In this document: positions 1 to 7,212 of the stretch, in pieces
How the letters are laid out: each line of letters starts with the position of its first letter
Position numbering within the stretch: position 1 is the stretch's first letter
Assembly (NCBI GenBank): GCA_030151255.1
Contig: JASLED010000040.1
Location: 1 to 10,818, forward strand
Source of the DNA: Flavobacterium sp.
Lineage (GTDB): Bacteria; Bacteroidota; Bacteroidia; Flavobacteriales; Flavobacteriaceae
Length of the DNA stretch: 10,818 bases
Reading direction: 5' to 3'
The notes under the pieces: model-generated
Database searches by the model: none
What the model was told of the DNA's origin: nothing
Seen by the model: the letters and a program-made list of their open reading frames with translations, nothing else
Position numbers and translations under genes: made by a program

Positions 1-86
1 CTCACCTCTTTCCATTTCGAACAGAGTAGTTAAGCCCGCTAGCGCAGATGGTACTGCCGTAAGGTGGGAGAGTATGTCGCTGCCCT
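1..86 (+). rRNA. rrf: 5S ribosomal RNA, 3' part (5' end outside window)
   Basis: The first ~86 bases match the bacterial 5S rRNA from its first third to its 3' end. Visible hallmarks are the CCATTTCGAACAGAG loop region, GTTAAGCCCGC, the GATGGTACTGC segment, and GGTGGGAGAGTATGTCGC near the 3' end. A complete 5S is about 110 nt, so roughly 20-25 nt are cut off by the window edge. The exact 3' end (84-88) is an estimate. The 23S and 16S genes presumably lie upstream on the same strand, and a strong terminator follows at once, so this is the distal end of an rRNA operon. Confidence 0.95.
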
Positions 87-92
87 TCTTTT

Positions 93-129
93 AAAAGCCT
101 GATTACAGTTGTAGTCAGGCTTTTTTTTT
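93..129 (+). terminator. Intrinsic terminator of the rRNA operon
   Basis: GCCTGATTAC (97-106) pairs with GTAGTCAGGC (111-120) around an AGTT loop, with a single T-G wobble. The stem is extended by flanking A/T pairs and followed by nine T residues (121-129). It starts only ~10 nt after the 5S end, as expected for a factor-independent terminator of the rRNA operon. Confidence 0.9.
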
Positions 130-367
130 GGAATTCATTTATGAAAATTATATGTTAGATTTGTCATGAGTAGACATATTATAGGATTTTAGATTAGTTA
201 TTTTTAGTAGTTTTGCCAATTATTAAATGAGTTGAAAAAGAAAGTGTATTGTTATAATATTATTTTATAAAATAACATATAATAAATAGTTAACTGTTTT
301 GGTATAATTTAGAGAATAATCTTTAGTTTTAAATTTAGTTGAGATATTTATTATGTGTATTTTATAT

Positions 368-375
368 TATATTTG
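368..375 (+). promoter_or_regulatory. Putative Bacteroidetes -7 promoter element for the dehydratase gene
   Basis: TATATTTG matches the Bacteroidetes sigma-ABfr -7 consensus TAnnTTTG exactly and ends 16 nt before the ATG at 392, which would give a leader of about 12 nt. No clear TTG/TTTG -33 box is found at the usual spacing: the nearest TTG (339-341) is 26 nt upstream, and only a TTTA lies at 347-350. The -7 match is certain; promoter function is inferred. The rest of the 130-391 gap is very AT-rich, and I see no gene in it. Confidence 0.5.
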
Positions 376-391
376 TGAAAATTAGTGTTTA

Positions 392-2311
392 ATGGATTTT
401 TTAAATGTTGTAAAAAGAAGATTAAAGAACGATATTCCTCGTAGTATTATTTTTTCTATAGATTTATTGATAGTTTTCTTTACGTATTTAGTCACTTATT
501 TCTTTTTAAGTAATTTTTATGGTGGATTTGAAGGAGATATGATCTATCAGAAATTGATTATTGTTATTATATCATACATTATCAGTTTCTTGATAATAAA
601 GCCTTATCGTAGTTTGATTAGACAAACATCTATTCGAGATATAGAACGAGTTTTTTTGAGCTGTTTATTGGCTAGTATATTAATCTGTATTCCATCAATA
701 TTAATTAGAAATTCTGTAGTTTTAACTACATTTGATACTAAATTATATTTGCGTCAGTCTTATTCATTTGTGATGATGCATATGCTTTTAACAGCTTTTT
801 TACTTACTTGTTCTAGAGTTTTTTACAGCCAGTTTTATCGCTCATATATTATAGATGTTGGAAAACAAAAGAGAGTTTTAATTTATGGCGCAGGAGATTC
901 TGGATTAATTACCTTAAATGTACTAAGAACAGAAACAAAAACCCGCTCTCAAGTAATTGGTTTTATTGATGATAATCCAAAGAAAGTAGGACAGCGTATT
1001 GCAGGTTATAATATTCTTTCAGTAGAAGATGTTGATGTAACTTTTGTGGTAAAATATCGAATTGATGATATTATTATTTCTATTCAAAATATTGCAAATG
1101 ATCGATTAAATGAGATTGTTGAACAGTTTATAGATTTGCCTGTAACTTTAAAAATTATTCCTCCTGCGAGTGATTGGTTAGACGGAGAATATTCAAATAA
1201 GCAAATTAAAGAATTGCGTATTGAAGATTTATTGGGACGAAAATCTATTAATCTTCAAAATGAAATTGTTGCTGCTGATTTGAATAATAAAGTTGTTTTA
1301 GTAACTGGGGCTGCTGGTTCTATCGGTAGTGAAATAGCTCGACAAATTGCATTATTTAATTTTAAGAAATTAATTTTATTAGATCACGCTGAATCTGCTC
1401 TGTATGATGTACAACAGACTATGGTTTCTAAGAAAAAAGATGATATTGTTTATATAGTTGGCAATATTCGCGAATCTTTAAAAATGCGAAGAATTTTTGA
1501 GGAATTTAAACCAGATTATGTTTATCATGCTGCAGCTTATAAGCATGTTCCGTTAATGGAAGATTACCCTCAAGAGGCGATTCATACAAATATAAAAGGA
1601 ACAAAGGCTATGGCTGATTTATCAGTTGAGTTTAATGTTACAAAGTTTGTAATGGTTTCTACAGATAAGGCTGTTAATCCAACCAATGTGATGGGAGCTA
1701 CAAAGCGTGCTGCAGAAATTTACGTTTCTAGTTTAAAAGGTAAGGGAAATACAAGTTTTATTGTAACTCGTTTTGGTAACGTGTTAGGATCAAATGGATC
1801 TGTTATTCCAATTTTTAAACGACAGTTAGAAAAAGGCGGACCACTTACGGTTACTCATCCAGATATAACAAGGTTTTTTATGACAATTCCAGAAGCATGT
1901 CAATTAGTTTTAGAAGCTTCAGTAATGGGAAAAGCAGGTGATATTTTTGTATTTGATATGGGTAAATCAGTTAAGATAATTGATTTAGCGAAACGAATGA
2001 TTAAATTGAGCGGATTGGAATATCCTACTGATATAGATATTAAAATTACTGGATTAAGACCAGGAGAAAAGATTTTTGAAGAACTTTTGGCTAACAATGA
2101 AAATACAGTTAAAACGCACCATGAGAAGATAATGATTGCTAAAATTAGAGAACAAGATCTAATAAAAGCTCAAGATGATATTAATGGATTATGTTTTTAT
2201 GTTTTGAATAATGAAACTACCTTGGATCCTATGTATATGGTAGGGCAGTTAAAATTAATTGTACCAGAGTTTAAATCACAGAATTCAGTATTTTCTGTTT
2301 TAGATAAATAA
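392..2311 (+). CDS. Membrane-anchored nucleoside-diphosphate-sugar 4,6-dehydratase (WbpM/PglF/CapD type)
   Basis: This 639-residue protein has the full architecture of the WbpM/PglF family. Four hydrophobic segments (about 18-40, 52-70, 88-106 and 126-145) anchor it in the inner membrane. A first Rossmann-like domain carries GAGDSG (166-171). A C-terminal short-chain dehydrogenase domain carries the NAD(P)-binding TGAAGSIG (305-312), HAAAYKHVPLME (379-390) and STDKAVNPTNVMGATK (423-438). In the last motif Met434 takes the place of the usual catalytic Tyr before Lys438, as in the Ser-Met-Lys type dehydratases such as WbpM. Family members convert UDP-GlcNAc (or a related UDP-HexNAc) to the 4-keto-6-deoxy sugar, the first step towards QuiNAc, FucNAc or bacillosamine for surface glycans or protein glycosylation. 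The exact substrate cannot be read from the sequence. The gene stands alone between the rRNA terminator and the hairpin at 2312-2334, with no neighbouring glycan genes visible. Alternative family names include CapD and FlaA1. Confidence 0.93.
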   Translation: MDFLNVVKRRLKNDIPRSIIFSIDLLIVFFTYLVTYFFLSNFYGGFEGDMIYQKLIIVIISYIISFLIIKPYRSLIRQTSIRDIERVFLSCLLASILICIPSILIRNSVVLTTFDTKLYLRQSYSFVMMHMLLTAFLLTCSRVFYSQFYRSYIIDVGKQKRVLIYGAGDSGLITLNVLRTETKTRSQVIGFIDDNPKKVGQRIAGYNILSVEDVDVTFVVKYRIDDIIISIQNIANDRLNEIVEQFIDLPVTLKIIPPASDWLDGEYSNKQIKELRIEDLLGRKSINLQNEIVAADLNNKVVLVTGAAGSIGSEIARQIALFNFKKLILLDHAESALYDVQQTMVSKKKDDIVYIVGNIRESLKMRRIFEEFKPDYVYHAAAYKHVPLMEDYPQEAIHTNIKGTKAMADLSVEFNVTKFVMVSTDKAVNPTNVMGATKRAAEIYVSSLKGKGNTSFIVTRFGNVLGSNGSVIPIFKRQLEKGGPLTVTHPDITRFFMTIPEACQLVLEASVMGKAGDIFVFDMGKSVKIIDLAKRMIKLSGLEYPTDIDIKITGLRPGEKIFEELLANNENTVKTHHEKIMIAKIREQDLIKAQDDINGLCFYVLNNETTLDPMYMVGQLKLIVPEFKSQNSVFSVLDK

Positions 2312-2336
2312 AAAAAGCGCTTTAAGCGCTTTTTTT
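2311..2336. terminator. Bidirectional intrinsic terminator shared by convergent genes
   Basis: AAAAAGCGC (2312-2320) and GCGCTTTTT (2326-2334) form a 9-bp stem with loop TTTAA. A T-run follows on the plus strand and an A-run precedes it, so it can terminate in both directions. It starts at the last base of the dehydratase stop codon (2309-2311) and reaches the stop codon (2335-2337) of the minus-strand gene, so the two convergent genes have no other spacer. Confidence 0.85.
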
Positions 2337-2964
2337 ATTTTTGCCAAAGTTCTATGCTTTGAAATTTTATTTCTTTTACTGTATTACCTGTTTTTGTACC
2401 AATAGGATTTTCAAAAACAACCCAATACATCATTCTTTTTTGCGAATCTGGATTAGTATATATACAACTTAATAAAGAGGAAGTTGGATTATTTCCGTTA
2501 CCATTTTTATACTTCATAGGAGTAGTACAAAAAGGAATTAAATCTTCATAGCTTACATTGTATTTATAATCTTTGATATCAAATTTTATTTTTCCTTGAG
2601 AATTAATTGTATAAGAACTTTTTAATAAAAATTGAGCAGTATAATAAAGTTTATTCTCTTTTTTTAATTGTTCTACTGTAAATCTACTTTCATCTGCCTT
2701 TGTAAAGGGAAGGTAATATAAACGGTCTCCTTCAAAATCATCATATATACTATAACCAAGATTGGAGAACTTCACTTCTTTATTATCTATATTTAGTAAT
2801 TTAAGTGTTTTTTGAATCTTTAAAGTATCAGGTTTTTCTAAAGTCATTTGGTATAAAAGATTTCCAATTTGTTGTCCAAATGTGATTTCTTGTGCATTTA
2901 TAGTTGCATTTGAAAATACTATAGTAAATAACACCAATATTTTTTTTACTGTTTTAAAGTTCAT
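2335..2964 (-). CDS. Secreted protein of unknown function, second gene after rel
   Basis: I do not recognise the family of this 209-residue protein. The N-terminus is a classical signal peptide: basic MNFKTVKK, hydrophobic ILVLFTIVF, then a likely signal peptidase I site after NATINA (residue 24). There is no lipobox cysteine, so the mature protein of ~185 residues should be periplasmic or exported. It is mixed polar, aromatic and lysine-rich, with two cysteines (146 and 167) that could form a disulfide and no further membrane segment. An in-frame ATG at 2991 would add nine residues and overlap the end of rel. I prefer 2964 because it places the signal peptide at the very N-terminus and leaves a 16-nt gap after the rel stop. 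No separate promoter is visible, so it is probably co-transcribed with rel, although nothing in it suggests a role in (p)ppGpp metabolism. Confidence 0.75.
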   Translation of the reverse strand: MNFKTVKKILVLFTIVFSNATINAQEITFGQQIGNLLYQMTLEKPDTLKIQKTLKLLNIDNKEVKFSNLGYSIYDDFEGDRLYYLPFTKADESRFTVEQLKKENKLYYTAQFLLKSSYTINSQGKIKFDIKDYKYNVSYEDLIPFCTTPMKYKNGNGNNPTSSLLSCIYTNPDSQKRMMYWVVFENPIGTKTGNTVKEIKFQSIELWQK

Positions 2965-2980
2965 AGTTATACTTTTTTTA

Positions 2981-5197
2981 TTAATTGGCATTTACGCGTG
3001 TTACTTTATCAACTCCTTCAATTTTTTTGATATTTGTAATCATACGTTTTAAAATATCATTATTTGGTACAATTACAGTAATTGATCCTTTGAATAAACC
3101 AGCATTTTCACTCAATGAAATACTTCTGATATTTACTGCCTTACTTTCCATAATAATTTTGGTAATTTCTGTGGTTAAACCAGCAGAATCTAATCCTGTA
3201 ATGTTAATTGTAGCTTCAAAATTAAGTGATTCTGAAGAAGCTATCCAATTAGCAACAAGTACTCTGTAGGCGTAATTTGAACGCATACTAAGAGAGTTAG
3301 GACAATCTGTTTTATGCACTTTAATTCCTTCATTTATTGTTACAAATCCAAATACATCATCACCCGGAATAGGATTACAACAAGTAGCTAATTTATAATC
3401 TAGCTTTTCTTTATCTTTTCCAAAAACTAATAAATCAAGCGTGTTTTTATCTACAGCTTCTACGTATGGAATAGGAGATGGAGCTCTTTTTATTGTTTTT
3501 TTAAAGAAACTAAATAAACTATTATTTCGTTTAGAAGCATATTCTTTCAGTTGGCTATTGTCTATTAATCCAGCGCCAACTCTATAAAATAAATCCTGAC
3601 TTGTTTTTAGTTTGAAATAGTTAACCATTTCATTTACTGTGTTTTCGTCAAAATTAATTTTAAGATGTTTTAATTTTCTAATTAATTGTTCTTTTCCTTC
3701 TTCTGCTATTTTCTTAGTGTTATCATTTAAAGCACTTTTAATTTTATTTCGCGCTCTGCTTGTTGTAACATAATCTAGCCAGTTTACATTTGGTTTTTTA
3801 TTTTCGGATGTTATAATTTCTACCTGATCACCGCTAGAAAGCATGTGATTTAAAGGAACTAAACGCCCATTTACACGTGTTCCTCTTGTTTTTAAACCAA
3901 CTTCTGAGTGAATGGCAAATGCAAAATCTAAGGCTGTAGCTCCTTTTGGTAATGATTTAATTTGTCCTTTTGGTGTAAATACATAGATTTCTTTAGCATA
4001 TAAACTTAATTTAAAATCTTCAACAAAATCTACAGCATTTGACTCAGAATTTTCTAATGCTTCTTTTAGTTGGTTTAACCAAATATCAAGGCTGTTTTCT
4101 TCGCTTGCTCCTTGTTTGTATTTATAGTGAGCTGCATAACCTTTTTCGGCGATTTCATCCATTCGTTCACTTCGAATTTGAATCTCTACCCATCTACCTT
4201 TAGGTCCCATTACAGTAATGTGTAGGGCTTCATAGCCTGTAGATTTAGGAGAAGATATCCAATCTCTTAATCTGCTTGGGCTTGGGCGAAAATGGTCTGT
4301 AACAATAGAATAAATTTTCCAAGCGACAAACTTTTCCTCATGAGGAGAAGATTTATAAATAATGCGCAATGCAAATTTATCGTACACTTCGTCAAAAGTT
4401 ACGTTTTGTGCTTTCATCTTTCTACGAATGGAATATATAGACTTTGGTCTTCCTTTCATAGAATAGTCAATGTGCTCTTCGTCTAAAGATTTTTTAAGTA
4501 CTTCGGAAACAGAGGTTAAATAAGCTTCTTGCTCTTCTCTGGTTTCTTTCATTTTTCGTACAATATCTTCGTATACTTCAGGTTCTGTATATTTTAAGCC
4601 TAAATCTTCTAGTTTTGTTTTAATATTAAACAATCCTAAACGGTGTGCCAATGGAGCGTATATATATAGCGTTTCTGAAGCAATTTTAGCTTGCTTATAA
4701 TCGGCCATACTTTCCATGGTTTGCATATTGTGCAATCTATCCGCAAGTTTTATCAGAATAACCCTAACATCGTCATTTAATGTTAAAAGCATTTTTCTGT
4801 AATTCTCTGCCTGCATAGAAATATGATCATCAGGCTCAAGATTTGCCATTTTGGTTAATCCTTCAACAATTTTTGCTATTTTGGGATTAAACCATTCTTC
4901 AATTTGTTTTACAGTAATATCGGTGTCTTCCACTACATCGTGCATTAGAGCCGCTGCAATAGAGGTAGCTCCCAATCCAATATCTCGGGCTACAATTTTT
5001 GCTACTGCAATTGGATGAAAGATATAAGCTTCACCCGATTTTCTTCTCTGGTGTTTGTGTGCTTCTACTGCAACATCAAAAGCTTTACGAATTAATTTTT
5101 TATCTTCTTCTGTTAGTGTTTGATAGCTAATTTTTAAAAGTTCTTTATACTCTTTTGCTATTGCTTTGTTTTCTAATTCAATTTCTGCTTCTGTCAT
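2981..5197 (-). CDS. rel: Bifunctional (p)ppGpp synthetase/hydrolase (RelA/SpoT family, Rel)
   Basis: This 738-residue long RSH enzyme makes the alarmone (p)ppGpp from ATP and GDP/GTP and also hydrolyses it, driving the stringent response. Domains in order: an HD hydrolase (about 35-190) with the metal ligands His61, His86-Asp87 and Asp152 (in LADRLHN) and the HDVVED motif all present; a synthetase domain (about 245-360) with FDEVYDKFALRI including Asp273, GYEALH (321-326), and EIQIRSERMDEIAEKGYAAH; a TGS domain (about 402-464); a helical and zinc-finger region with CCNP (606-609) and a later Cys632; and a C-terminal ACT domain (about 658-735). Both active sites look intact, so it should be bifunctional rather than a RelA-type enzyme with a dead HD domain. 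The length is typical. The ATG at 5197 precedes the conserved region by a normal N-terminal extension. The downstream secreted-protein gene probably shares its transcript. Confidence 0.97.
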   Translation of the reverse strand: MTEAEIELENKAIAKEYKELLKISYQTLTEEDKKLIRKAFDVAVEAHKHQRRKSGEAYIFHPIAVAKIVARDIGLGATSIAAALMHDVVEDTDITVKQIEEWFNPKIAKIVEGLTKMANLEPDDHISMQAENYRKMLLTLNDDVRVILIKLADRLHNMQTMESMADYKQAKIASETLYIYAPLAHRLGLFNIKTKLEDLGLKYTEPEVYEDIVRKMKETREEQEAYLTSVSEVLKKSLDEEHIDYSMKGRPKSIYSIRRKMKAQNVTFDEVYDKFALRIIYKSSPHEEKFVAWKIYSIVTDHFRPSPSRLRDWISSPKSTGYEALHITVMGPKGRWVEIQIRSERMDEIAEKGYAAHYKYKQGASEENSLDIWLNQLKEALENSESNAVDFVEDFKLSLYAKEIYVFTPKGQIKSLPKGATALDFAFAIHSEVGLKTRGTRVNGRLVPLNHMLSSGDQVEIITSENKKPNVNWLDYVTTSRARNKIKSALNDNTKKIAEEGKEQLIRKLKHLKINFDENTVNEMVNYFKLKTSQDLFYRVGAGLIDNSQLKEYASKRNNSLFSFFKKTIKRAPSPIPYVEAVDKNTLDLLVFGKDKEKLDYKLATCCNPIPGDDVFGFVTINEGIKVHKTDCPNSLSMRSNYAYRVLVANWIASSESLNFEATINITGLDSAGLTTEITKIIMESKAVNIRSISLSENAGLFKGSITVIVPNNDILKRMITNIKKIEGVDKVTRVNAN

Positions 5198-5225
5198 ACA
5201 ACTAATTCATCAATAACTATTCCTC

Positions 5226-5256
5226 TAAATTTAATATATATTCAAAGAAAAAGCAA
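5226..5256 (-). promoter_or_regulatory. Candidate promoter for rel
   Basis: On the minus strand TTG (5256-5254) and TAAATTTA (5233-5226) are separated by 20 nt. They resemble the Bacteroidetes -33 TTG and -7 TAnnTTTG elements with one mismatch at the last -7 position. The predicted leader would be about 22 nt. Because the region is very AT-rich, a chance match is possible. Confidence 0.35.
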
Positions 5257-5321
5257 GGTTTTGGACTATTATTATGATGGATTCTCTTTAATTATTTGGT
5301 AGGAAGGTGATTAAAAATGAG

Positions 5322-5350
5322 AAAGCGAGTTGTGAAAAACAACTCGCTTT
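5322..5350 (-). terminator. Hairpin terminator after the beta-barrel gene
   Basis: AAAGCGAGTTGT (5322-5333) and ACAACTCGCTTT (5339-5350) are a perfect 12-bp inverted repeat around a five-base loop. It lies 24 nt past the stop of the minus-strand OMP gene. The T-tract on the minus side is interrupted (CTTTCTCATTTTT), so termination may be less efficient than at the other hairpins. It separates the OMP transcript from rel. Confidence 0.75.
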
Positions 5351-5374
5351 ATTTTAATGATATATGAATTCGGT

Positions 5375-6010
5375 TTAGAATACGAAAAAGATTCCAGCAG
5401 AATATTGAACATTTGTTCCTGGTCCGCTGCTAAGATTTTTTTGTGCTAAAACTTCTAAGTTTAAACCAAATCTATTTATTAATAAATCTCTGTTATATTG
5501 TCCTACTTTGAATAAATTAGTATCCTTCATCCAGATATTTAATCCTCCACCAAAGTTAAACATTGCCTTGCTATCTTTATTAAAGTGCGTGTATCCAAGA
5601 CCAGTTTCAATGTATGGATCTACAATTGGAATATTAATTGCTCCACCTAAACTATAAATAGCTAAAGCATCTACAGCAAAAACATTGAAATTTTCTCTTG
5701 CAATTAGCCCATTTACAGTATTGTCTGCCTTAACTTCGCTTGATAGAATAGACGCTTTAAAGCTAAAATTACTTCCTGCATAATATTCTAATGATAATTT
5801 AGGCAAAGTAGCCATATTTGCATGCTCTGTACTTGTAGGTTCACTTTTATTAAAGTTACGATTAATCATGCTCATTTGAACGTTTACTTTCCAAGGGTAA
5901 TTGTAATGTAGTCTTTCGCCGTAATTATATTGTGCAGAAGCTGTATTTGTAAAACCAATAAATAATAATGCTAGAAGGAAAAAGTTGAAGAATTGATTAC
6001 CTTTTTTCAT
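5375..6010 (-). CDS. Outer-membrane beta-barrel protein (OmpA-type barrel without OmpA C-domain)
   Basis: This 211-residue protein starts with a clear signal peptide: MKKGNQFF, hydrophobic FLLALLFIGF, then cleavage after TNTASA (residue 26). The mature part alternates polar and aromatic residues as in beta-strands. It contains DPYIETGLGYTHF (131-143) and MFNFGGGLNIW (150-160), close to the strand signature of OMP_b-brl / flavobacterial OmpA barrels, and it ends in Phe, the usual C-terminal residue for BAM-dependent insertion. Flavobacterial OmpA/P60-like proteins continue into TSP3 repeats and a peptidoglycan-binding domain; here the gene stops and a hairpin follows, so it is a barrel-only protein. 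The reading frame is open upstream to 6226, but that extension would run through the previous terminator and hide the signal peptide, so I place the start at 6010. The specific role (structural or porin-like) is unknown. Confidence 0.82.
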   Translation of the reverse strand: MKKGNQFFNFFLLALLFIGFTNTASAQYNYGERLHYNYPWKVNVQMSMINRNFNKSEPTSTEHANMATLPKLSLEYYAGSNFSFKASILSSEVKADNTVNGLIARENFNVFAVDALAIYSLGGAINIPIVDPYIETGLGYTHFNKDSKAMFNFGGGLNIWMKDTNLFKVGQYNRDLLINRFGLNLEVLAQKNLSSGPGTNVQYSAGIFFVF

Positions 6011-6057
6011 AGTCTTGTTGGGTTGATTTTTAAATGTTAAAAAAAGATTAATAAAGC

Positions 6058-6065
6058 CAAATATA
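6058..6065 (-). promoter_or_regulatory. -7 promoter element for the beta-barrel gene
   Basis: TATATTTG on the minus strand is an exact TAnnTTTG match, 47 nt upstream of the ATG at 6010, predicting a leader of about 40 nt. The nearest upstream TTTG (6094-6091) is 25 nt away, longer than usual, so the -33 box is uncertain. This element lies inside the open frame upstream of 6010 and is another reason to reject the longer start. Confidence 0.5.
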
Positions 6066-6224
6066 ACTAAAAAATATATTTTAGAATAATCAAATGAATA
6101 AAAAATTACTACTTCAATATTATATCTTTTAAAGATAATTTTGTTTTTTTGATTTTGATGTATTAATTCTAAAAATAAGCTATTGTAATAACGCGTTTGA
6201 CGAAGAGAAATTGTGTAATTAAAC

Positions 6225-6266
6225 AAAAAAAAAGAGTAAATCTGTTAAGATTTACTCTTTTTTTTT
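6225..6266 (-). terminator. Strong intrinsic terminator after the OmpA lipoprotein gene
   Basis: A perfect inverted repeat of 19 bp (6225-6243 with 6248-6266) has loop GTTA. Its GC-containing core is AGAGTAAATCT, flanked by nine A and nine T. On the minus strand the hairpin ends in a nine-T run 18 nt past the stop of the OmpA-domain gene. The symmetry would allow termination in either direction. Confidence 0.9.
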
Positions 6267-6284
6267 CTCTTCTTTTAAGAAGAA

Positions 6285-7115
6285 TTATTTCATGTCTTTC
6301 ATTTCCTTCTCGATCATATCATAGAACTGATCAATTTTAGGCATTAAGATAATTCTTGTTCTTCTGTTTCTAGCTCTATCATCAGCATTGTCATTAGCAA
6401 CTAATGGCACATACTCAGAACGTCCTGAAGCAACTAATTGTTTAGGATCTAAACCTAAATCTTTTTGTAATACTCTTACAATAGAAGTAGCTCTTTTCAC
6501 ACTCAAATCCCAGTTGTCTTCAAACATAGCAGTTTTGATAGGCACATTATCAGTGTGTCCTTCAACCATCAACTCAAACTCAGGCTTGCTCTTAGCAATT
6601 TTAGCAACTTTAGCTAAAATAGCTTTCGCTTTGTCATTTACTTGGTAGCTACCAGATTTGAATAATAATTTATCTGCAATAGAGATATATACTACTCCTT
6701 TTTCTACGTTAACTTCGATATCTGGATCGTCAAACCCAACTTCTTTCTTAACGCTTTTAACTAATGCTAAAGTAACTGAATCTTTTTTAGTGATAGCATC
6801 TTGAAGTCTTGAAATTTTCAAGTCTTTTTCTTTCAAGCTTTCTAAAGATTTTTCTAAGTTATCAGCACCTTTTGAAGATAACATTGTTAAGTTACCAACG
6901 TTGCTAATTAAATCAGATGTGTTTTTCTTTAAATCATTCACTTGGTCAGATAAAACTTTTTTCTCAGCAATTGCAGAGTTTAATTGAATTGAACAAGTGT
7001 TTAATAAATCTTGAATCTCTTTGTTTTTTGCCTCTAAGTCAGCAATTTTTTGTTTTGAACCACACGATGCAAGTGTAAGTGCCAAAACCGATAAACCTAA
7101 AACTACTTTTTTCAT
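6285..7115 (-). CDS. OmpA family peptidoglycan-binding lipoprotein with coiled-coil stalk
   Basis: This 276-residue protein is a lipoprotein: MKKVVLGLSVLALTLASC ends in the lipobox LASC with Cys18 as the lipidated residue. Residues ~20-115 are heptad-like, rich in Leu, Lys and Glu, and probably form a long coiled coil. Residues ~132-262 are an OmpA-like peptidoglycan-binding domain with GHTDN (186-190), NWDLSVKRA (201-209) and DRARNRRTRI (246-255). Asp189 and Arg208 correspond to the diaminopimelate-binding Asp and Arg of the family. The longer loop between them resembles MotB/YiaD-type members more than classic OmpA. It most likely tethers the outer membrane to the cell wall. It has its own promoter and terminator. 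The next gene downstream encodes a barrel without such a domain, so a functional link is conceivable but not shown by the sequence. Confidence 0.93.
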   Translation of the reverse strand: MKKVVLGLSVLALTLASCGSKQKIADLEAKNKEIQDLLNTCSIQLNSAIAEKKVLSDQVNDLKKNTSDLISNVGNLTMLSSKGADNLEKSLESLKEKDLKISRLQDAITKKDSVTLALVKSVKKEVGFDDPDIEVNVEKGVVYISIADKLLFKSGSYQVNDKAKAILAKVAKIAKSKPEFELMVEGHTDNVPIKTAMFEDNWDLSVKRATSIVRVLQKDLGLDPKQLVASGRSEYVPLVANDNADDRARNRRTRIILMPKIDQFYDMIEKEMKDMK

Positions 7116-7141
7116 AAATAAAAAATGATTGAATTTCGGGT

Positions 7142-7170
7142 CAAATATACCAAAACGGCTGATATCTCAA
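7142..7170 (-). promoter_or_regulatory. Promoter of the OmpA lipoprotein gene
   Basis: On the minus strand TTG (7170-7168), an 18-nt spacer and TATATTTG (7149-7142) match the Bacteroidetes -33/-7 promoter pattern, with a perfect -7 box. The predicted leader to the ATG at 7115 is about 22 nt. It sits between the glycosyltransferase stop (7213) and the lipoprotein start, so the lipoprotein can be transcribed independently, as expected for an abundant envelope protein. Confidence 0.7.
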
Positions 7171-7212
7171 TATACTTGACTAAAAAATTATTATTATTTT
7201 TTGAATAAAATT

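Noticed and set aside
208..215. TAGTTTTG, an exact -7 match in the leader after the rRNA terminator
   Set aside because: No TTG or TTTG lies at promoter spacing upstream and no gene follows closely; in such AT-rich DNA a chance match is likely.
2965..2991. Start of the secreted-protein gene at 2991, overlapping the end of rel
   Set aside because: It would add nine residues ahead of the normal signal-peptide n-region; ATG 2964 gives a standard signal peptide. It is not fully excluded.
2985..3269. Plus-strand frame of 94 codons inside rel, and similar frames inside other genes
   Set aside because: These mirror well-conserved coding sequence (here the ACT domain of Rel) and have no promoter or family signature of their own.
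6011..6226. N-terminal extension of the beta-barrel gene to an upstream ATG at 6226
   Set aside because: It would start inside the terminator of the previous gene, run over a perfect TAnnTTTG element, and place 72 residues in front of a clean signal peptide beginning at 6010.
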